DNA from: Paulinella micropora
Lineage: Eukaryota > Cercozoa > Imbricatea > Euglyphida
Length of the DNA: 64,000 nucleotides
Direction: 5' to 3'
NCBI GenBank assembly: GCA_009731375.1
Contig: BJOX01000355.1
Span: 167,967-231,966 of the forward strand
Part shown: piece after piece, positions 48,061 through 58,092 of the stretch
Layout: every line of letters starts with the position of its first letter
Position numbering within the stretch: the first letter of the stretch is position 1
Notes under the pieces: generated by a model
What the model saw: the letters and a program-made list of their open reading frames with translations, nothing else
Told to the model about the DNA's origin: nothing
The model's database searches: none
Program-made: the position numbers and the translations under genes

Positions 48061-50644
48061 GAAGGGTGGTGCTGGTCTTTTGTAAAACATCTCGTGTCTC
48101 GTTGTCTCTCTTTGCCCCAGCCCTTGCTTGCATGTTGATGATGAAGATAGCATAGTCGACTGCCAGAGGCAGTAAGTAGACAGGCACACTCCTTGCAGTC
48201 AGCAACGTAGCTGCTAGCGAGAAAACAATGTGTATACCCGCCTCCGCGTACGCCTCTTTGTTGGGGTCCGCACGAACGGGTAACCTGGGCTCAATCCCTT
48301 CACTTTTGAGGAAATCTTTTACCGCGTTTGAGATCCATTCTTTATGCGTTCTAAATTGCTTCATAGCATTCTCCGTCTGGGTCTTTGACCACACCTTCAC
48401 CTCTGCCAGCTGCTTGACTGCGATGTCAGATGCTCTCGTTGGATTCCAATACCCCCTTAGGTAGCCAGAGACGTTCTCGACAAACAGTAGGCAGTAAGGT
48501 GTGTTGCCATACAATGGAAACGGTATGCGACCAGTGCCGTCTGCACTCCAATCCTCTCCAGCCTTTGCACATAGCGTCAGCGATGTCCCCTCGAACGATG
48601 CGTGCTTAATAATCTTAGTCGTTGAGCAAGCTGAGCAGTCACACCTCAGGGTAGACGCCTTCCCTTTCATAGTTAGTCCATTCTGCTTCAGGACCTGACG
48701 AGCCATTGTCTCCCCAAAGTGGAAAACGCTGTTCAGCTCATCCATATCCACCGTAGTAGTTGGCCTCATGCTGGTCGACCAAAATGCAGCGTTGCACTGA
48801 GGGAACGGTGAGCATGCTTTCCTCTCTCTCCTCCATCCAGGCGGGTTTGCCGTGTTAAATCGGTATTGACAAGTATCAGCATCGAAGCTCCCCATCAAAA
48901 TCTTTTCGCACGGCTCCACCACAATCCTCTTCTTTGTCACGAAGAATTCGTCATCCTGCATGACGATTGCGTAGCCCATTCGCTGTAAGCGACCGGATGA
49001 GAAAAGTGTACGGTCCAACGTAGGTAGAACATAGGTCTCCCCCATTTCCACCTCTTGGTGCTCCCCCTCACCTGTCACGCCCGTAAACGATGTGCTACCC
49101 ATCGCCACAGTCTTGATGAGTCCGGAGATCCCCCTGACCGCCATCCGTTCTTCTTCCTCAACCTCGTTTAGGGCATCCTTCACTGGAACCATGTGCTGCG
49201 ATGACCCGCAGTCAAGGTAGACTTCATACAGGTCCTGCTCACCCGTCACTTCATCCTCGAACGTCATATGAGCTGCAGGTCCGTTGCTATCTCCTTCACC
49301 AGAAGACGTATCTCCCCCACTGCCAGGTATCCCTTCCACATCACCGCTCTCTCCATCTGATTGACCAGGCGGCATGTTTGGTGGTTTCCTCTCTTCCACC
49401 ACTTCTCCTCCCGTCGCAATAGCCCTAGGTACTGGATCCAATCCCACTCCCCTTATCCCTTGCCTTTCCACGGTGATGATTGTATCCATCTCATTCCATG
49501 ATCCGACACGTCTCCCCCCTTCTACAGGTGGATCACTGGTGCTCACACTTGTGCCCTGGCCTGCATTCGACGTACCCCTTGCTTGCCGGTATTTTGCCAG
49601 TGCCTCTTTTTTCTCTTCCTCCAGTGACATTTGTTGGTAGGCCCACGGGAAGAAACGTTCTCTGCCACGCAATAGGGTACGTTCCGGTTCATTAGCCGCG
49701 TGCTTCTTCGCATCTTGCAACGCTTCCCAACTCATCTCCATGAATTCCCTTGCTCCCTCAGGGGGGCCCATGATGAGTAGGATGTCATTGTACCTTGGCT
49801 GGAACATCCGAGCCTGCTCATCCTCCTTGGGCTTGACGTGACAGTGACGTAGCAGTCTCTTGTAGGCCAGGTCCGCCTTCACCCTTGTCCTGTCCAACCC
49901 ATGAGGTCCCAGTCCTCTCGGCTCCAGCTGGCCGACCACCTTTTCCCACGCTTCCTTCCCTTCGTTTTGCGTGTAGTTGCAGAAGTCCTTGTGCGCTCTC
50001 CAGTCCAGCCTCTGGCAGTTGGTGTTGCAATACACCACGGTTTTGCATCTCGAGCACCAACGCTTCTTGTTTACTTGAGTCGTACTGCATGCTTCACATT
50101 CCGGTGGCATCACTGTCTCCTTGTTGCAGGGTTCGTTAGCCTCCAGTCCTGCAGCCCAGTGTTCCCAATCATCCGGCGTAATCCTGATGTTGTAGTACCA
50201 TGCCCAGAAATGCAGCTCCGGCCGACCCGCATTGTTGAAGACCGTCCGGAAGTCGGCAATATTCACTCGCCCATTCCTCGTGTCATCCTTCCTTTCCTCG
50301 TCTGGCGGCCCCATGTAGAGGAACGGTGTGTTCTTCTGCGCCATATACGCATTCCCAACCGCTTTCTCCCCCTTCTTAGGCACCACCCGCAGCCCCGATC
50401 CATCCGCCGCCGGAGCCAGGTACTCCTCCTCGCCCACTGCATATCTCGGAACAGGATCAGCCATCGATGCTCGCTTTTGACGTTGTAGATCAAACGCCAT
50501 ACAAGACACGGCCGCGGCGGGAGCGTTCTTCGGGGCACCAGAACCTTTGCGTCCTTGGTCTTTCCCTCCATTTGCTTCGGCATCTTTTTTCGGTTTCTCT
50601 TCTTTAGGACTTTCTTGCGGTACCTGTCCTTGAGCGTGGGGCAC
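48011..50644 (-). CDS. pol: copia C polyprotein: MYND finger, protease, integrase N-terminal part
   Basis: An 877-codon frame. Residues 183-222 form a complete MYND zinc finger: C183-x2-C186, C197-x2-C200, C206-x3-C210, H218-x3-C222, with YCNTNCQRLDWRAHKDFC. A copia-type protease follows at 480 (LDCGSSQHM, where copia normally has D-S-G-A-S-x-H-M). The integrase part has CDCSAC and GRIPFPLYGNTPYCLLFVEN. The end (after TSTTLLYP) is out of frame: the true continuation KPFGCLCVYYKGG is read at 48055-47850 in another phase. MYND domains normally bind proline-rich peptides in host regulators; a role in this element is unknown. Confidence 0.85.
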   Translation of the reverse strand: MPHAQGQVPQESPKEEKPKKDAEANGGKDQGRKGSGAPKNAPAAAVSCMAFDLQRQKRASMADPVPRYAVGEEEYLAPAADGSGLRVVPKKGEKAVGNAYMAQKNTPFLYMGPPDEERKDDTRNGRVNIADFRTVFNNAGRPELHFWAWYYNIRITPDDWEHWAAGLEANEPCNKETVMPPECEACSTTQVNKKRWCSRCKTVVYCNTNCQRLDWRAHKDFCNYTQNEGKEAWEKVVGQLEPRGLGPHGLDRTRVKADLAYKRLLRHCHVKPKEDEQARMFQPRYNDILLIMGPPEGAREFMEMSWEALQDAKKHAANEPERTLLRGRERFFPWAYQQMSLEEEKKEALAKYRQARGTSNAGQGTSVSTSDPPVEGGRRVGSWNEMDTIITVERQGIRGVGLDPVPRAIATGGEVVEERKPPNMPPGQSDGESGDVEGIPGSGGDTSSGEGDSNGPAAHMTFEDEVTGEQDLYEVYLDCGSSQHMVPVKDALNEVEEEERMAVRGISGLIKTVAMGSTSFTGVTGEGEHQEVEMGETYVLPTLDRTLFSSGRLQRMGYAIVMQDDEFFVTKKRIVVEPCEKILMGSFDADTCQYRFNTANPPGWRRERKACSPFPQCNAAFWSTSMRPTTTVDMDELNSVFHFGETMARQVLKQNGLTMKGKASTLRCDCSACSTTKIIKHASFEGTSLTLCAKAGEDWSADGTGRIPFPLYGNTPYCLLFVENVSGYLRGYWNPTRASDIAVKQLAEVKVWSKTQTENAMKQFRTHKEWISNAVKDFLKSEGIEPRLPVRADPNKEAYAEAGIHIVFSLAATLLTARSVPVYLLPLAVDYAIFIINMQARAGAKRDNETRDVLQKTSTTLLYPEAIWMPVCVLQGW

Positions 50645-50921
50645 GACTTGCCAACGTGCTCATGGCCAGGTATGCGACATTTTTCCATACACCTGAAATA
50701 CTTATGGTTCTTTGAGCAGTTGTAGCATTCCAATTTCAGCTTGTCGCTCTTGCCGCTCTTGTCCCTTTCTCATTTCGGCCTTCCTTCGCTTGTCCATTCG
50801 CCCACATCGTAGTCTCCTCTTTAGTAGCCATGCGTTGTGCCTCATTAGCGATGACTCTCCGCTCGAAGGCCGCCTCGAAGTCATCCCACTCCAACGATGG
50901 ATTGGTCACTTGCGTGTCCAA
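50263..50921 (-). pseudogene. gag: copia C Gag, zinc-knuckle part
   Basis: SLEWDDFEAAFERRVIANEA (50921-50736) leads by a phase change into CYNCSKNHKYFRC and CRIPGHEHVGKSC at 50733-50640. These resemble degenerate CCHC knuckles. The frame then becomes a shadow of the large polyprotein frame. Confidence 0.65.
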
Positions 50922-50956
50922 AAAAGGTTTCCACAGATGTTTTTCTGCGCATTTTG

Positions 50957-51614
50957 CTAGGTCGTCTTCACAAACTGCATCTGCAGCGTGACGCTAACCG
51001 GCTCGTTGTGCTCCTCTAGGAATTGACAATGAGTCATGAAATCCCTTAGCTGCGCCATCATATCGTCCTTGACATTAAACTGCCACTTGCTTACAATGCT
51101 GTTCCTCTTTTGCTGTTGGTGAGCCGCGTTGCCTTGGTAGCGTTGACGCAGGATGTTGATGAGTTCCTCTGGTCGCAGCGTAGGCTCCCTGACCAAATGT
51201 CGGACAATCCTCTCCGCCGGCGACCCGTATTCCAACGCTTTGTATAACCACATAAAAATTTGTGCCCTTCTGCGACGCTGCGGCATGGTCAAATTAATAC
51301 CTTTCCCGGCCGCCGGTGTCGCTCGCTTCCAAGGCAGCCTTTTGCTCCCTCGTCTTGGCCTCTCTCTTGTTCTCCTTCCGGTACCCGTAAGCTGCATCCG
51401 GTGCTCCCACCGCAGGCTCAGCTTCAATCTCGGACCGCCATTGTAGAACCTCCGCCAACGGCGCGACGTATTCCCAGCACTCGACCGAGGTCAAGTCCGC
51501 TCTCACCTGCGCAAACCAGTCGTCCCAGCTTCTCCCCTTGACACCATCGATGAACGCAGGCGCCTTGCCTTGTAGGACCACAGTCGCCGTATCCTTCGCC
51601 GCAGAAGCACTCAT
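50957..51614 (-). pseudogene. gag: copia C Gag, N-terminal and central part
   Basis: Starts MSASAAKDTATVVLQGKAP with WDDWFAQVRADLTSVECWEY, typical copia Gag. After a phase change near 51300 it continues with RRRAQIFMWLYKALEYGSPA and RDFMTHCQFLEEHNEPVSVT. At least one frameshift is needed to join them. Confidence 0.8.
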
Positions 51615-51618
51615 AACC

Positions 51619-51912
51619 CAAAGTAGTTAATAATTCCGGTAGCTCGGTTGACAGAGGCCGGGTTGAAACCGGGAGACTTTGGTAGTTCTTGACAGATTGT
51701 GAGATATTTACTGAGTAAAGTGTTTGCCGCCTAAACTGAGAGCGGCAAAACCATAACAGGTGACTGGCTGATAATGACAAATGCAGTAACAAGCTCAGTC
51801 AGAAATAATATGTTTATCAGTCCTATCGACATCAATATAATGGCGTAACTGTCATATCACGAGTAACTGCTGTCAGAAATTATCTAACCGTTCAAGTTAT
51901 TGTAATGTAAAG
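51619..51912 (-). repeat. copia C 5' LTR
   Basis: Second copy of the LTR. The Gag start codon lies only about 5 bp inside its inner edge, so the primer-binding site (element sense GGTTATGAGTGC) appears to overlap the start of Gag. Confidence 0.92.
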
Positions 51913-51917
51913 CACCC
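51913..51917 (+). repeat. target-site duplication CACCC (right)
   Basis: Directly follows the right LTR of copia C; pairs with 45272-45276. Confidence 0.65.
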
Positions 51918-52193
51918 ATCAACTTTCACACCTTGCAACACTTAGCAGAGGTAATGACACAAGGATGTGAATGGACAGCAAACAAGGAGGTAGTGTGGGT
52001 AGCAGATGAGCAAAAAGAAGACTTTCTCACCGACATTATGAATGCGATAGAGGGAGTGTATGCCAAGCACAGAGTCATACGCACAAGCCCGTACTCACGC
52101 ATTTCACCCCACAAGAGAGAGCACGTTTGCCTGGTGTATCTAGTTCACTACAACCAACTATTCCCACAGAACGCATGCTCTTCACTGGTCTAG
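51918..52193 (+). pseudogene. element B continuation after nested copia
   Basis: Plus-strand protein-like sequence HLAEVMTQGCEWTANKEVVW, DFLTDIMNAIEGVYAKHRVI resumes directly after the right target duplication and fits as the continuation of the frame interrupted at 45272. It runs into the left inverted repeat. No domain is recognised. Confidence 0.5.
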
Positions 52194-52464
52194 GTCTCTC
52201 TCTTTCGTTGAACAACACCATAGCTTTGTCTATTGCTACTTCTTTCTCTCCTTTCTTTGCTTTGTGTTCATCTGTGACAGAGTCATCTCTGCTCTCACTG
52301 TCGTTTTCATCTTCTTGTTCATTCTCTTCCTCTTCATCTTCTTGTTTATTCTCTTCCTCTTCATCTTCTTCTACATGCTCTGCTTCTTCTACATGCTCTG
52401 CTTCTTCTTCTGGTGATGACATTTCTAATGCTCTCAACAGTCTTATAACAAAAAATTCGGACAA
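52075..52464 (-). CDS. acidic frame in inverted-repeat arm
   Basis: Reads outward from the enclosed segment. Starting at the inner Met of MSSPEEEAEHVEEAEHVEE it is almost all Glu/Asp with EEEENKQEDEEEENEQED repeats, then DEHKAKKGEKEVAIDKA. The same start is present at 63801-64000 in the other arm. It could be the N-terminus of a protein encoded by the repeat family. Beyond about 52222 it overlaps the plus-strand element B frame, so its end is doubtful. Confidence 0.4.
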   Translation of the reverse strand: MSEFFVIRLLRALEMSSPEEEAEHVEEAEHVEEDEEEENKQEDEEEENEQEDENDSESRDDSVTDEHKAKKGEKEVAIDKAMVLFNERERPRPVKSMRSVGIVGCSELDTPGKRALSCGVKCVSTGLCV

Positions 52465-52812
52465 CTAGGGGATCCCCGATTTTCCGAAATTTTTCATGTC
52501 CCATACACATTTTTTCCAAACATCTGGGAAATGATGGGAAATCATTTCCCTGCTTGCAGAATGTATTAAAATCATGTTAAATCATGTTTTAAGTAATCGG
52601 AAAGCTACTTGACTTCACTTCCGGAAGCGATCGGTCTACTACCATGTATAGTACTGATTTTTCTAAGATTTTATATGCTACGTTTATATTATGACGGCGC
52701 TTTGTTACGTTTCTCTTGATAAACAATTTGCGCAGCTTTTGTTTCATTTAATGCTTGATAAGGCAAGTAAAAACTACAAAAGTTACTTACTTGTCACTGA
52801 CAAACGAGGGGG
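52222..52812 (-). repeat. left arm of long inverted repeat
   Basis: Its reverse complement matches 63411-64000 with few substitutions and one ~8-nt indel near 52772. The inner limit is ...GACAAACGAGGGGG; the outer limit on this side may lie left of 52222, since the other arm is cut by the window end. The arms contain GGGGATCCCCGATTTTCCG and an acidic frame pointing outward. They enclose genes A and B. Confidence 0.93.
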
Positions 52813-52834
52813 CGTGGGGGGGGGGGGGGGAAGG

Positions 52835-52948
52835 NNNNNNNNNNNNNNNNNNNNNNNNNNNNNNNNNNNNNNNNNNNNNNNNNNNNNNNNNNNNNNNNNN
52901 NNNNNNNNNNNNNNNNNNNNNNNNNNNNNNNNNNNNNNNNNNNNNNNN
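52835..52948. other. assembly gap (114 N) between G tracts
   Basis: G-rich tracts flank the gap just inside the left inverted-repeat arm. Confidence 0.99.
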
Positions 52949-53069
52949 ACAGGTGGGGGGGGGGGGGGGGGGGGGGGGGGCCGGAGGTATCCACTTGCCT
53001 TTTGAGTCGAATTGAAGACAAATCACAAGTCAATGCGATCCCTAGTAAATATATGCCATTTGCCTACAA

Positions 53070-53459
53070 TCACAACAAAATCATGTAGAAACAACGCATG
53101 CATGAATACCCACTATAATCATTGCAGATCACCAGGGATTCCAGAGTTCCTGGTCGGAACCGTTGGGAGATCCACCCTTCAGGAAGTCCGGGCCAGTTGC
53201 ATAATTCGCATATGTCTTGACCTTCGTCGTTGTCGTGCTGACACGCCTCGCAAATCCAAGGCGCTCCATTGACTCTCCGACGGCGAGCTGGAGGCTGGGT
53301 CCGGGAACTTCCTAGCGGGAGGCGCCGCTTCTGCCGTCCTCTGCCTCTCGGGGCAACGGCAGCCCCGGCCCGGCGTCCACGGCCGCGTCTACGGCCGCGA
53401 CCACGTCCACGACCACTGCCGTCACTGCTTGCAAGACTGGGGCCTGCTTCTGATTCACC
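53070..53459 (-). CDS. gene A C-terminal exon: RGG-like block and RanBP2-type zinc finger
   Basis: After a GTAG acceptor, the exon encodes GSGRGRGRGRRRGRGRRAG and then APWICEACQHDNDEG and CELCNWPGLPEGW. Ligands C-x2-C and C-x2-C with Trp and Asn at consensus sites fit a RanBP2/Znf265 finger, which in other proteins binds ubiquitin or single-stranded RNA. Stop TGA at 53070-53072. Confidence 0.75.
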   Translation of the reverse strand, partial: GESEAGPSLASSDGSGRGRGRGRRRGRGRRAGAAVAPRGRGRQKRRLPLGSSRTQPPARRRRVNGAPWICEACQHDNDEGQDICELCNWPGLPEGWISQRFRPGTLESLVICNDYSGYSCMRCFYMILL

Positions 53460-54875
53460 TACGCAACAAAACATGCATAAGCATAATGTTCAAAACATAC
53501 ATAGACGTAATTACCATCGGACTCAGCAATACGGTCTGATTCAGTGGCGGCAGTCGATTCGTTATCAGACTGCTGCCAGTCATCCCCAACAGGTCGGGCT
53601 GGGCGTCTGCGCGCTGCGACGCGGCGCCCACGACGACGTGCTCGCCGTCCCCGCCGTCCTCTCACGGGACGTGAAGCTGCAAACATATCATATAACAATC
53701 ATAAATGATCAGTATCGATATGAAGATAATTATTACCATCTGCGTCTGGGCCCGCGGCAGGGTCGTCCAGTTCCACGGCGGCAGGCGCATCGTCATCTTC
53801 TTCGAGCCCGCATTCACACGCCTACATACATGCATACATGCACATGAAAATAGATGAATAGTGTGACTGATTTGTAATTATATTAGTAGGTAGCTATAGA
53901 TATGTCTGCAATATACAAGTTGTGTTATATATATTACATTTACACACATCATTGTACATACCCTAGAATGGTCCCACGCTGCCTCGACAAGACCCTTCTT
54001 CGGAAGTTGCTTCCTGTATCTATCTTGCGTTGGCACTCCGTGTTGCCGAAGCCACATCTTCAGCTCAGCCACGACCATGTGCTTGCGTTCGAAGGATTTC
54101 TTGTAAGCGCAAACTTTCAGGAGGTGCGCAATCTTCTTCCAGGGCTCGCTGGCGCTTGCGAAGGCGATGTCTTGCGCTTGGCGTTCCTCCCTCGTAAGCT
54201 CTCGCGCACCGCACCATGCAGGGTGCGCGGGCGGGTTCGACTCGTTGACGAAGTAAGTGCGTGGCAGGCTTCTGAGCTCTTCATCGCTGAGATAAATGAG
54301 CTGTTCCATCTTTTGCGCACGGTCCGGCGACAATTCCAACAAATTTTCATGCAGCGCATCGATAACACGCAGGTTGACCCGCCAAACCTTGCCCTTCGCG
54401 TCGACACACTCCGTGTGTGCTGGTCGCCCTGGCAGCCCACCTTCGAGCCAGCCACCATCGAATATGATGCGCGTCAGATTTCGGCCCGCCAGCATTTCTT
54501 CGACCCAGTCCCGCTCTTCTTGCGATAGATAACTTGCGAGAGCGCGAATGTCTTTCTTGACCCGCGGGCTCACGAAAGCGCCAGTAGGCAGCTTTGGAGG
54601 CAAGTTTCCCTCTGTAAACACACACAGACACACACATATACATACATACAGTGTCACATACACTACGAAATGCAAAGCAATCAGAGAGGTTGTATTACCT
54701 GGCTCCTTGAGCAAGATCTTGATGAACTCTCCGGTGGGATCATCCTTCGTCCTGTGCCAATCCTTCTGAGCTCTGCCCCAAGTCTTGACCTAGAGAAGAT
54801 GTGTGTGTGTGTGTGTGTGTGTGGGGTGGGGGGGGGGGGGGAGGGGGNNNNNNNNNNTGTGTGAGAGAGAGAGCG

Positions 54876-54919
<44 letters not shown>

Positions 54920-57900
54920 CCGAAGTAGGTAGCGCGCCTGGCTCTCGCCTGCGCGTGTGTATACCCAAAGGCTTCGCGTAATTCTTGACGTTCTTGTTTA
55001 CGCACGGGGCGAGCCACTTAGACCAGTTGTAATTGCAGGTCAGGAGCATAATACAGTAATTCTCCCGCTTCGCTTTGAAGGACAGGAGAAGCTTGCACAG
55101 GGCCTGAGCAATGGATGTGGTTAAAAACGTGGAGTTAAATCCCATTTGCATGACTCTAAAGTCTTGGTCATCGCCATCGTGGCCATGTCCTTTTTCCATC
55201 CGGTTGTGCTCGACCTCTTGAAAAGCAGAACGCTGCACCACCAACGCGCCAAAGGCAGGCATCGGCCACGCGGTATTGTCTCCCGCTCCATCGTACTCGA
55301 GATTGAGCTTCCATGCCGACATGGTTCTTGGGTTCCACAGCGTCCAGTTGATGACGGCAGCCAACATCGTTAGGTTGCTGTTGACTCCCTTTTCCACCGC
55401 ACCCTCGAGGTAGGTAAAAATAAAATGGTGGTCAGTGGTGTAGCATGTGGTCATGCCCACGCAAAGACGGAAAACCCTCTTGCCTTTGAAATCCTTTGCC
55501 TGACGGCGACAAGACGGGACTCTGACTGGCGGCTTCATGTCAAAAGAGAAAACGATGGAAAACAAATCCAGTGGGCCCCTTTCTTCACCTTCATGGACTC
55601 GACTCGGCAGGTTCGATGGACCTATGGTCATGATGAGTGCAAAGCTAGTATGAATCATGGGGTGCAGGTAGCATACCTTATGATGAAGTAGGCTGCGGCG
55701 CCGCCAATCCTTTGCATCCTCCTCGGTCTTGAAGCCCCTCGAATGCTCCGCGACAAGCGCAGTGCAGATGTCATCCTTCGCGTAGTCCCCCTCTAAGCAA
55801 AACAGTGCATAAAATCAGTAGACACAGCCGATCCGCGATTGGTATGAATGAAACTTCAAGACCTCGAACGAATTGCACGTTCTTGTAGTGGGTTCTCCAC
55901 TCCTTGTTGATGGTGCTGTCAACCGGCGGCGAATCGGGATCCACCTTCGCGCCATGAAACAGAACAGCTTCCTTCCAATGATTGCGAACATATTGCTGCA
56001 CGTTTGCGTCCCGTGCCATCTCCTGCAACTTCCAGATGCCGGTCGACATTATTTCTGGATCTTGGACGAACCTCTCACAGAGCAAGTTGATAACTAGGTC
56101 CCCAACTTGAGGGTGCGAGAGGATAGCTTAGCATACACGTTGGAGTTATTGGCAAAAAGCTTCCTAGCTCTTGCCAGCACTGCATCGGAGATTCCAAAAA
56201 TCATCTGCCTCGCGGCCTTGCATACAGGCTCCGTCTGGTAAAAGTATTGCGTTGTCCCATCAGACGTTTCCATGGCTTCCAGTTGGTTAACAACCAAGTG
56301 TACACCTCGCGCAGGGAAAGCACGCATATCTTTGCGCGCGCTTCCATCACATCGCGGGTATCGATGAAAGCATAGCATTTCCACTTTTCACAACACACCC
56401 AATGAACAATCCGGTCGAGGTCATCGTACGTCATGCCCAACCACTTCTTCATACCCTGTGGTCGCTGCACTTTCTGACTGGCCGGTCTTCTCTTGGTCAT
56501 ACGGTATGAGCGTTCGGGATTCACGCGAGGGCGCACGACCGTAGATGGAACAAGTTGCATGCTAACATACAACGGCGCTGCTGAACTCATGACTTCTGCA
56601 AGCTTGTATCGAGGACGCCTCGACCCGAACAACTCGCCACCACCAGGTGTTGCCTCGTCTGGCTCCATCGTTGCCCATTCGTGCGCAATCATCTCAGCAG
56701 GAGTCATCTATAGAACATTTTAACATTAAAAAAACATACACGCTCCTTCATAGCTGAAGGGAAAAACAGGTAAGTTTGATGTTACTGAGAGTTACGTACC
56801 GTCGGAACCCCTGTCGGTACTTCCTCCTTACTGACAGCCTAATCAACAAAATATGTATATCATTGGGCAAACAAGACGTTTGAGGATGGTAGAGGGACGA
56901 GCAACCTTGGTAGACGTCACTGCATCGGCAGACGCAGCCAGAGCTGCCAGTTGGCGGATGCGTTCGGTCATGTCCATGTCAGCAGTTAGTACTAGCGGTG
57001 TATACACTTGCCTCCTAGGAGGCCCCTTAAAACATAATAGCATCGACGTCGGGCATTGCAATGAAAGAACACTAAATGCAAAAGTAATACCTCTTCCATG
57101 TCCGTATCATCTTCCCCTTCTGATGACAAGCATGTGAAAAGGCTGCGGCGATCAACACGAACGTCAGCTTTGCCATCCTATAAAACATATGTCAGCTCCG
57201 AAAACATAATAGCATCGACGGTGAGAACACGAATAGGAGCAAGAATTTAGAATGACCGTGTTACTGAAGCTAGATGTCACACTGGCAACGACTGTGACGT
57301 CAGATGCTTCCCGCTTGAGCGAGCCGGCCACAACTGTGACGTCAGATGCTGCCCTCTGGAGCGAGCTGCCCATAGAATCATCACTGGATGCAAACAGATC
57401 CTGGTAAACACTGTTCAGAAGGCGTTGCTTCTGGTACGTTGTCATAGAATACTCCTTTGTCAGTCGCGGCATGCTCGAAATAGACAAAGTTCGAATCAGG
57501 TCTTGCTTCTGTGCTAGAGACAACGAAACTGATTTAAGAGGCAATGGATGTTCCTCAGGAGGTACGATGAAATAGAGGTGTGCACCCTCTGGCCTGTCAA
57601 TCATAAAGACAGGAATGTTTGCCCTCTGGGATGCAGCTTGCTTCATCCACTGTGGATGTGCTTGGCTTGGGGAAGTGGTTAACACGAGGTTAGCGGTCTG
57701 CTGATATCGGAGCAAAATCTGCTTGCCTTGCCAAACATCATGTGTGAGAGTAACTGCCTGCTCGTGCTTGCTCACTTCGGCGTTGGCAACTTTGGGTATG
57801 CCAGAATTGAAGCTACTACAAGAGCTGTTGATAAGATGCATTGGGTTCCGGCTGTTGTCGCTGATCGTACTGATGGCGTGCATGCCGGTGCAAAGAACAC

Positions 57901-58092
57901 CATCAACCTTCATGGTATAACGTTCAGAAAGCACCTTGTCCGTATCTGACTGTAAACGAACTGTACCGGACTCAGCTCCCCCAATTCAAAGCCTGCCGGT
58001 AATACATCTGTGTCAACAAAGAGGCCGCAGCCGCCGCCGCTGTCCTTCGGCAGCCAACCTATGTATACGGGGGCTCTTTGCGCCCGCAACAT
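53070..58092 (-). CDS. gene A: DUF7869-like transposase-type protein with RanBP2 zinc finger (multi-exon)
   Basis: Divergent from gene B inside the inverted repeats. Exons read by eye on the minus strand: first coding exon from an ATG at 58092 (MLRAQRAPVYIGWLPKD), then about 57934-57257, 57177-57091, 57025-56906, 56838-56800, 56707 to about 56350, about 56140-55863, 55792-55677, about 55600-54918, about 54788-54701, 54614-53962, about 53820-53740, about 53680-53514 and 53459-53070. The 55600-54918 exon holds Asp in FSFDM (55541), then LEGAVEKGVNSN, EYDGAGDN (Asp 55292) and GHGHDGDDQDF (about 55190-55158). This order resembles the D...DN...GH-x4-D-x-DF series of transposase-derived DUF7869 proteins (RNase H-like fold). 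The C-terminus has two Arg/Gly-rich blocks and PWICEACQHDNDEGQDICEL, a W-x-C-x2-C-x10-C-x2-C RanBP2-type finger. Some joins, notably near 57950 and 56300, are uncertain. Function as a transposase is inferred. Confidence 0.7.
53962..54614 (-). CDS. gene A large helical exon
   Basis: A 217-codon exon from EGNLPPKLPTGAFVSPRVKK to LVEAAWDHSR, bounded by an ACAG acceptor and a GTATG donor. It is rich in charged helices (YLSQEERDWVEEMLAGRNLT, ELTREERQAQDIAFASASEP). No domain is recognised. Confidence 0.75.
54826..54915 (+). repeat. G tract, 10-N gap and (GA)n in gene A intron
   Basis: (GT)n, G-rich run, ten N (54848-54857), then (GA)n up to the donor site of the catalytic-like exon. Pyrimidine on the sense (minus) strand. 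Confidence 0.9.
54918..55600 (-). CDS. gene A catalytic-like exon
   Basis: A single long exon with the candidate catalytic residues: Asp at 55541 (FSFDMKPPVRV), Asp at 55292 (LNLEYDGAGDN) and an Asp-rich GHGHDGDDQDFRVMQ, followed by FNSTFLTTSIAQALCKLLLS. It ends LPTSE at a GT, followed by a (CT)n intron on the sense strand. The 5' acceptor is not fixed; GGTGAAG on the minus strand near 55587 is a candidate. Confidence 0.7.

Larger units (their letters stand above)
45277..51912 (-). mobile_element. Ty1/copia element C, nested, inactive
   Basis: A 6.6-kb minus-strand element with 294-bp LTRs (45277-45570, 51619-51912). Gag lies at 51614-50263, the polyprotein at 50644-47850 and RT/RNase H at 47193-45702, giving the copia order. 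Gag changes phase several times, the integrase tail is frameshifted near 48055, a TAG interrupts RT at about 46867, and RNase H is frameshifted near 45930. LTR divergence is clearly higher than in the gypsy element, so it is older. It splits copia-like element B. Confidence 0.93.

Noticed and set aside
52127-52468. Plus-strand Ser-rich frame in the left inverted-repeat arm
   Set aside because: Antisense of the Glu/Asp-rich frame; the same shadow occurs at the window end.
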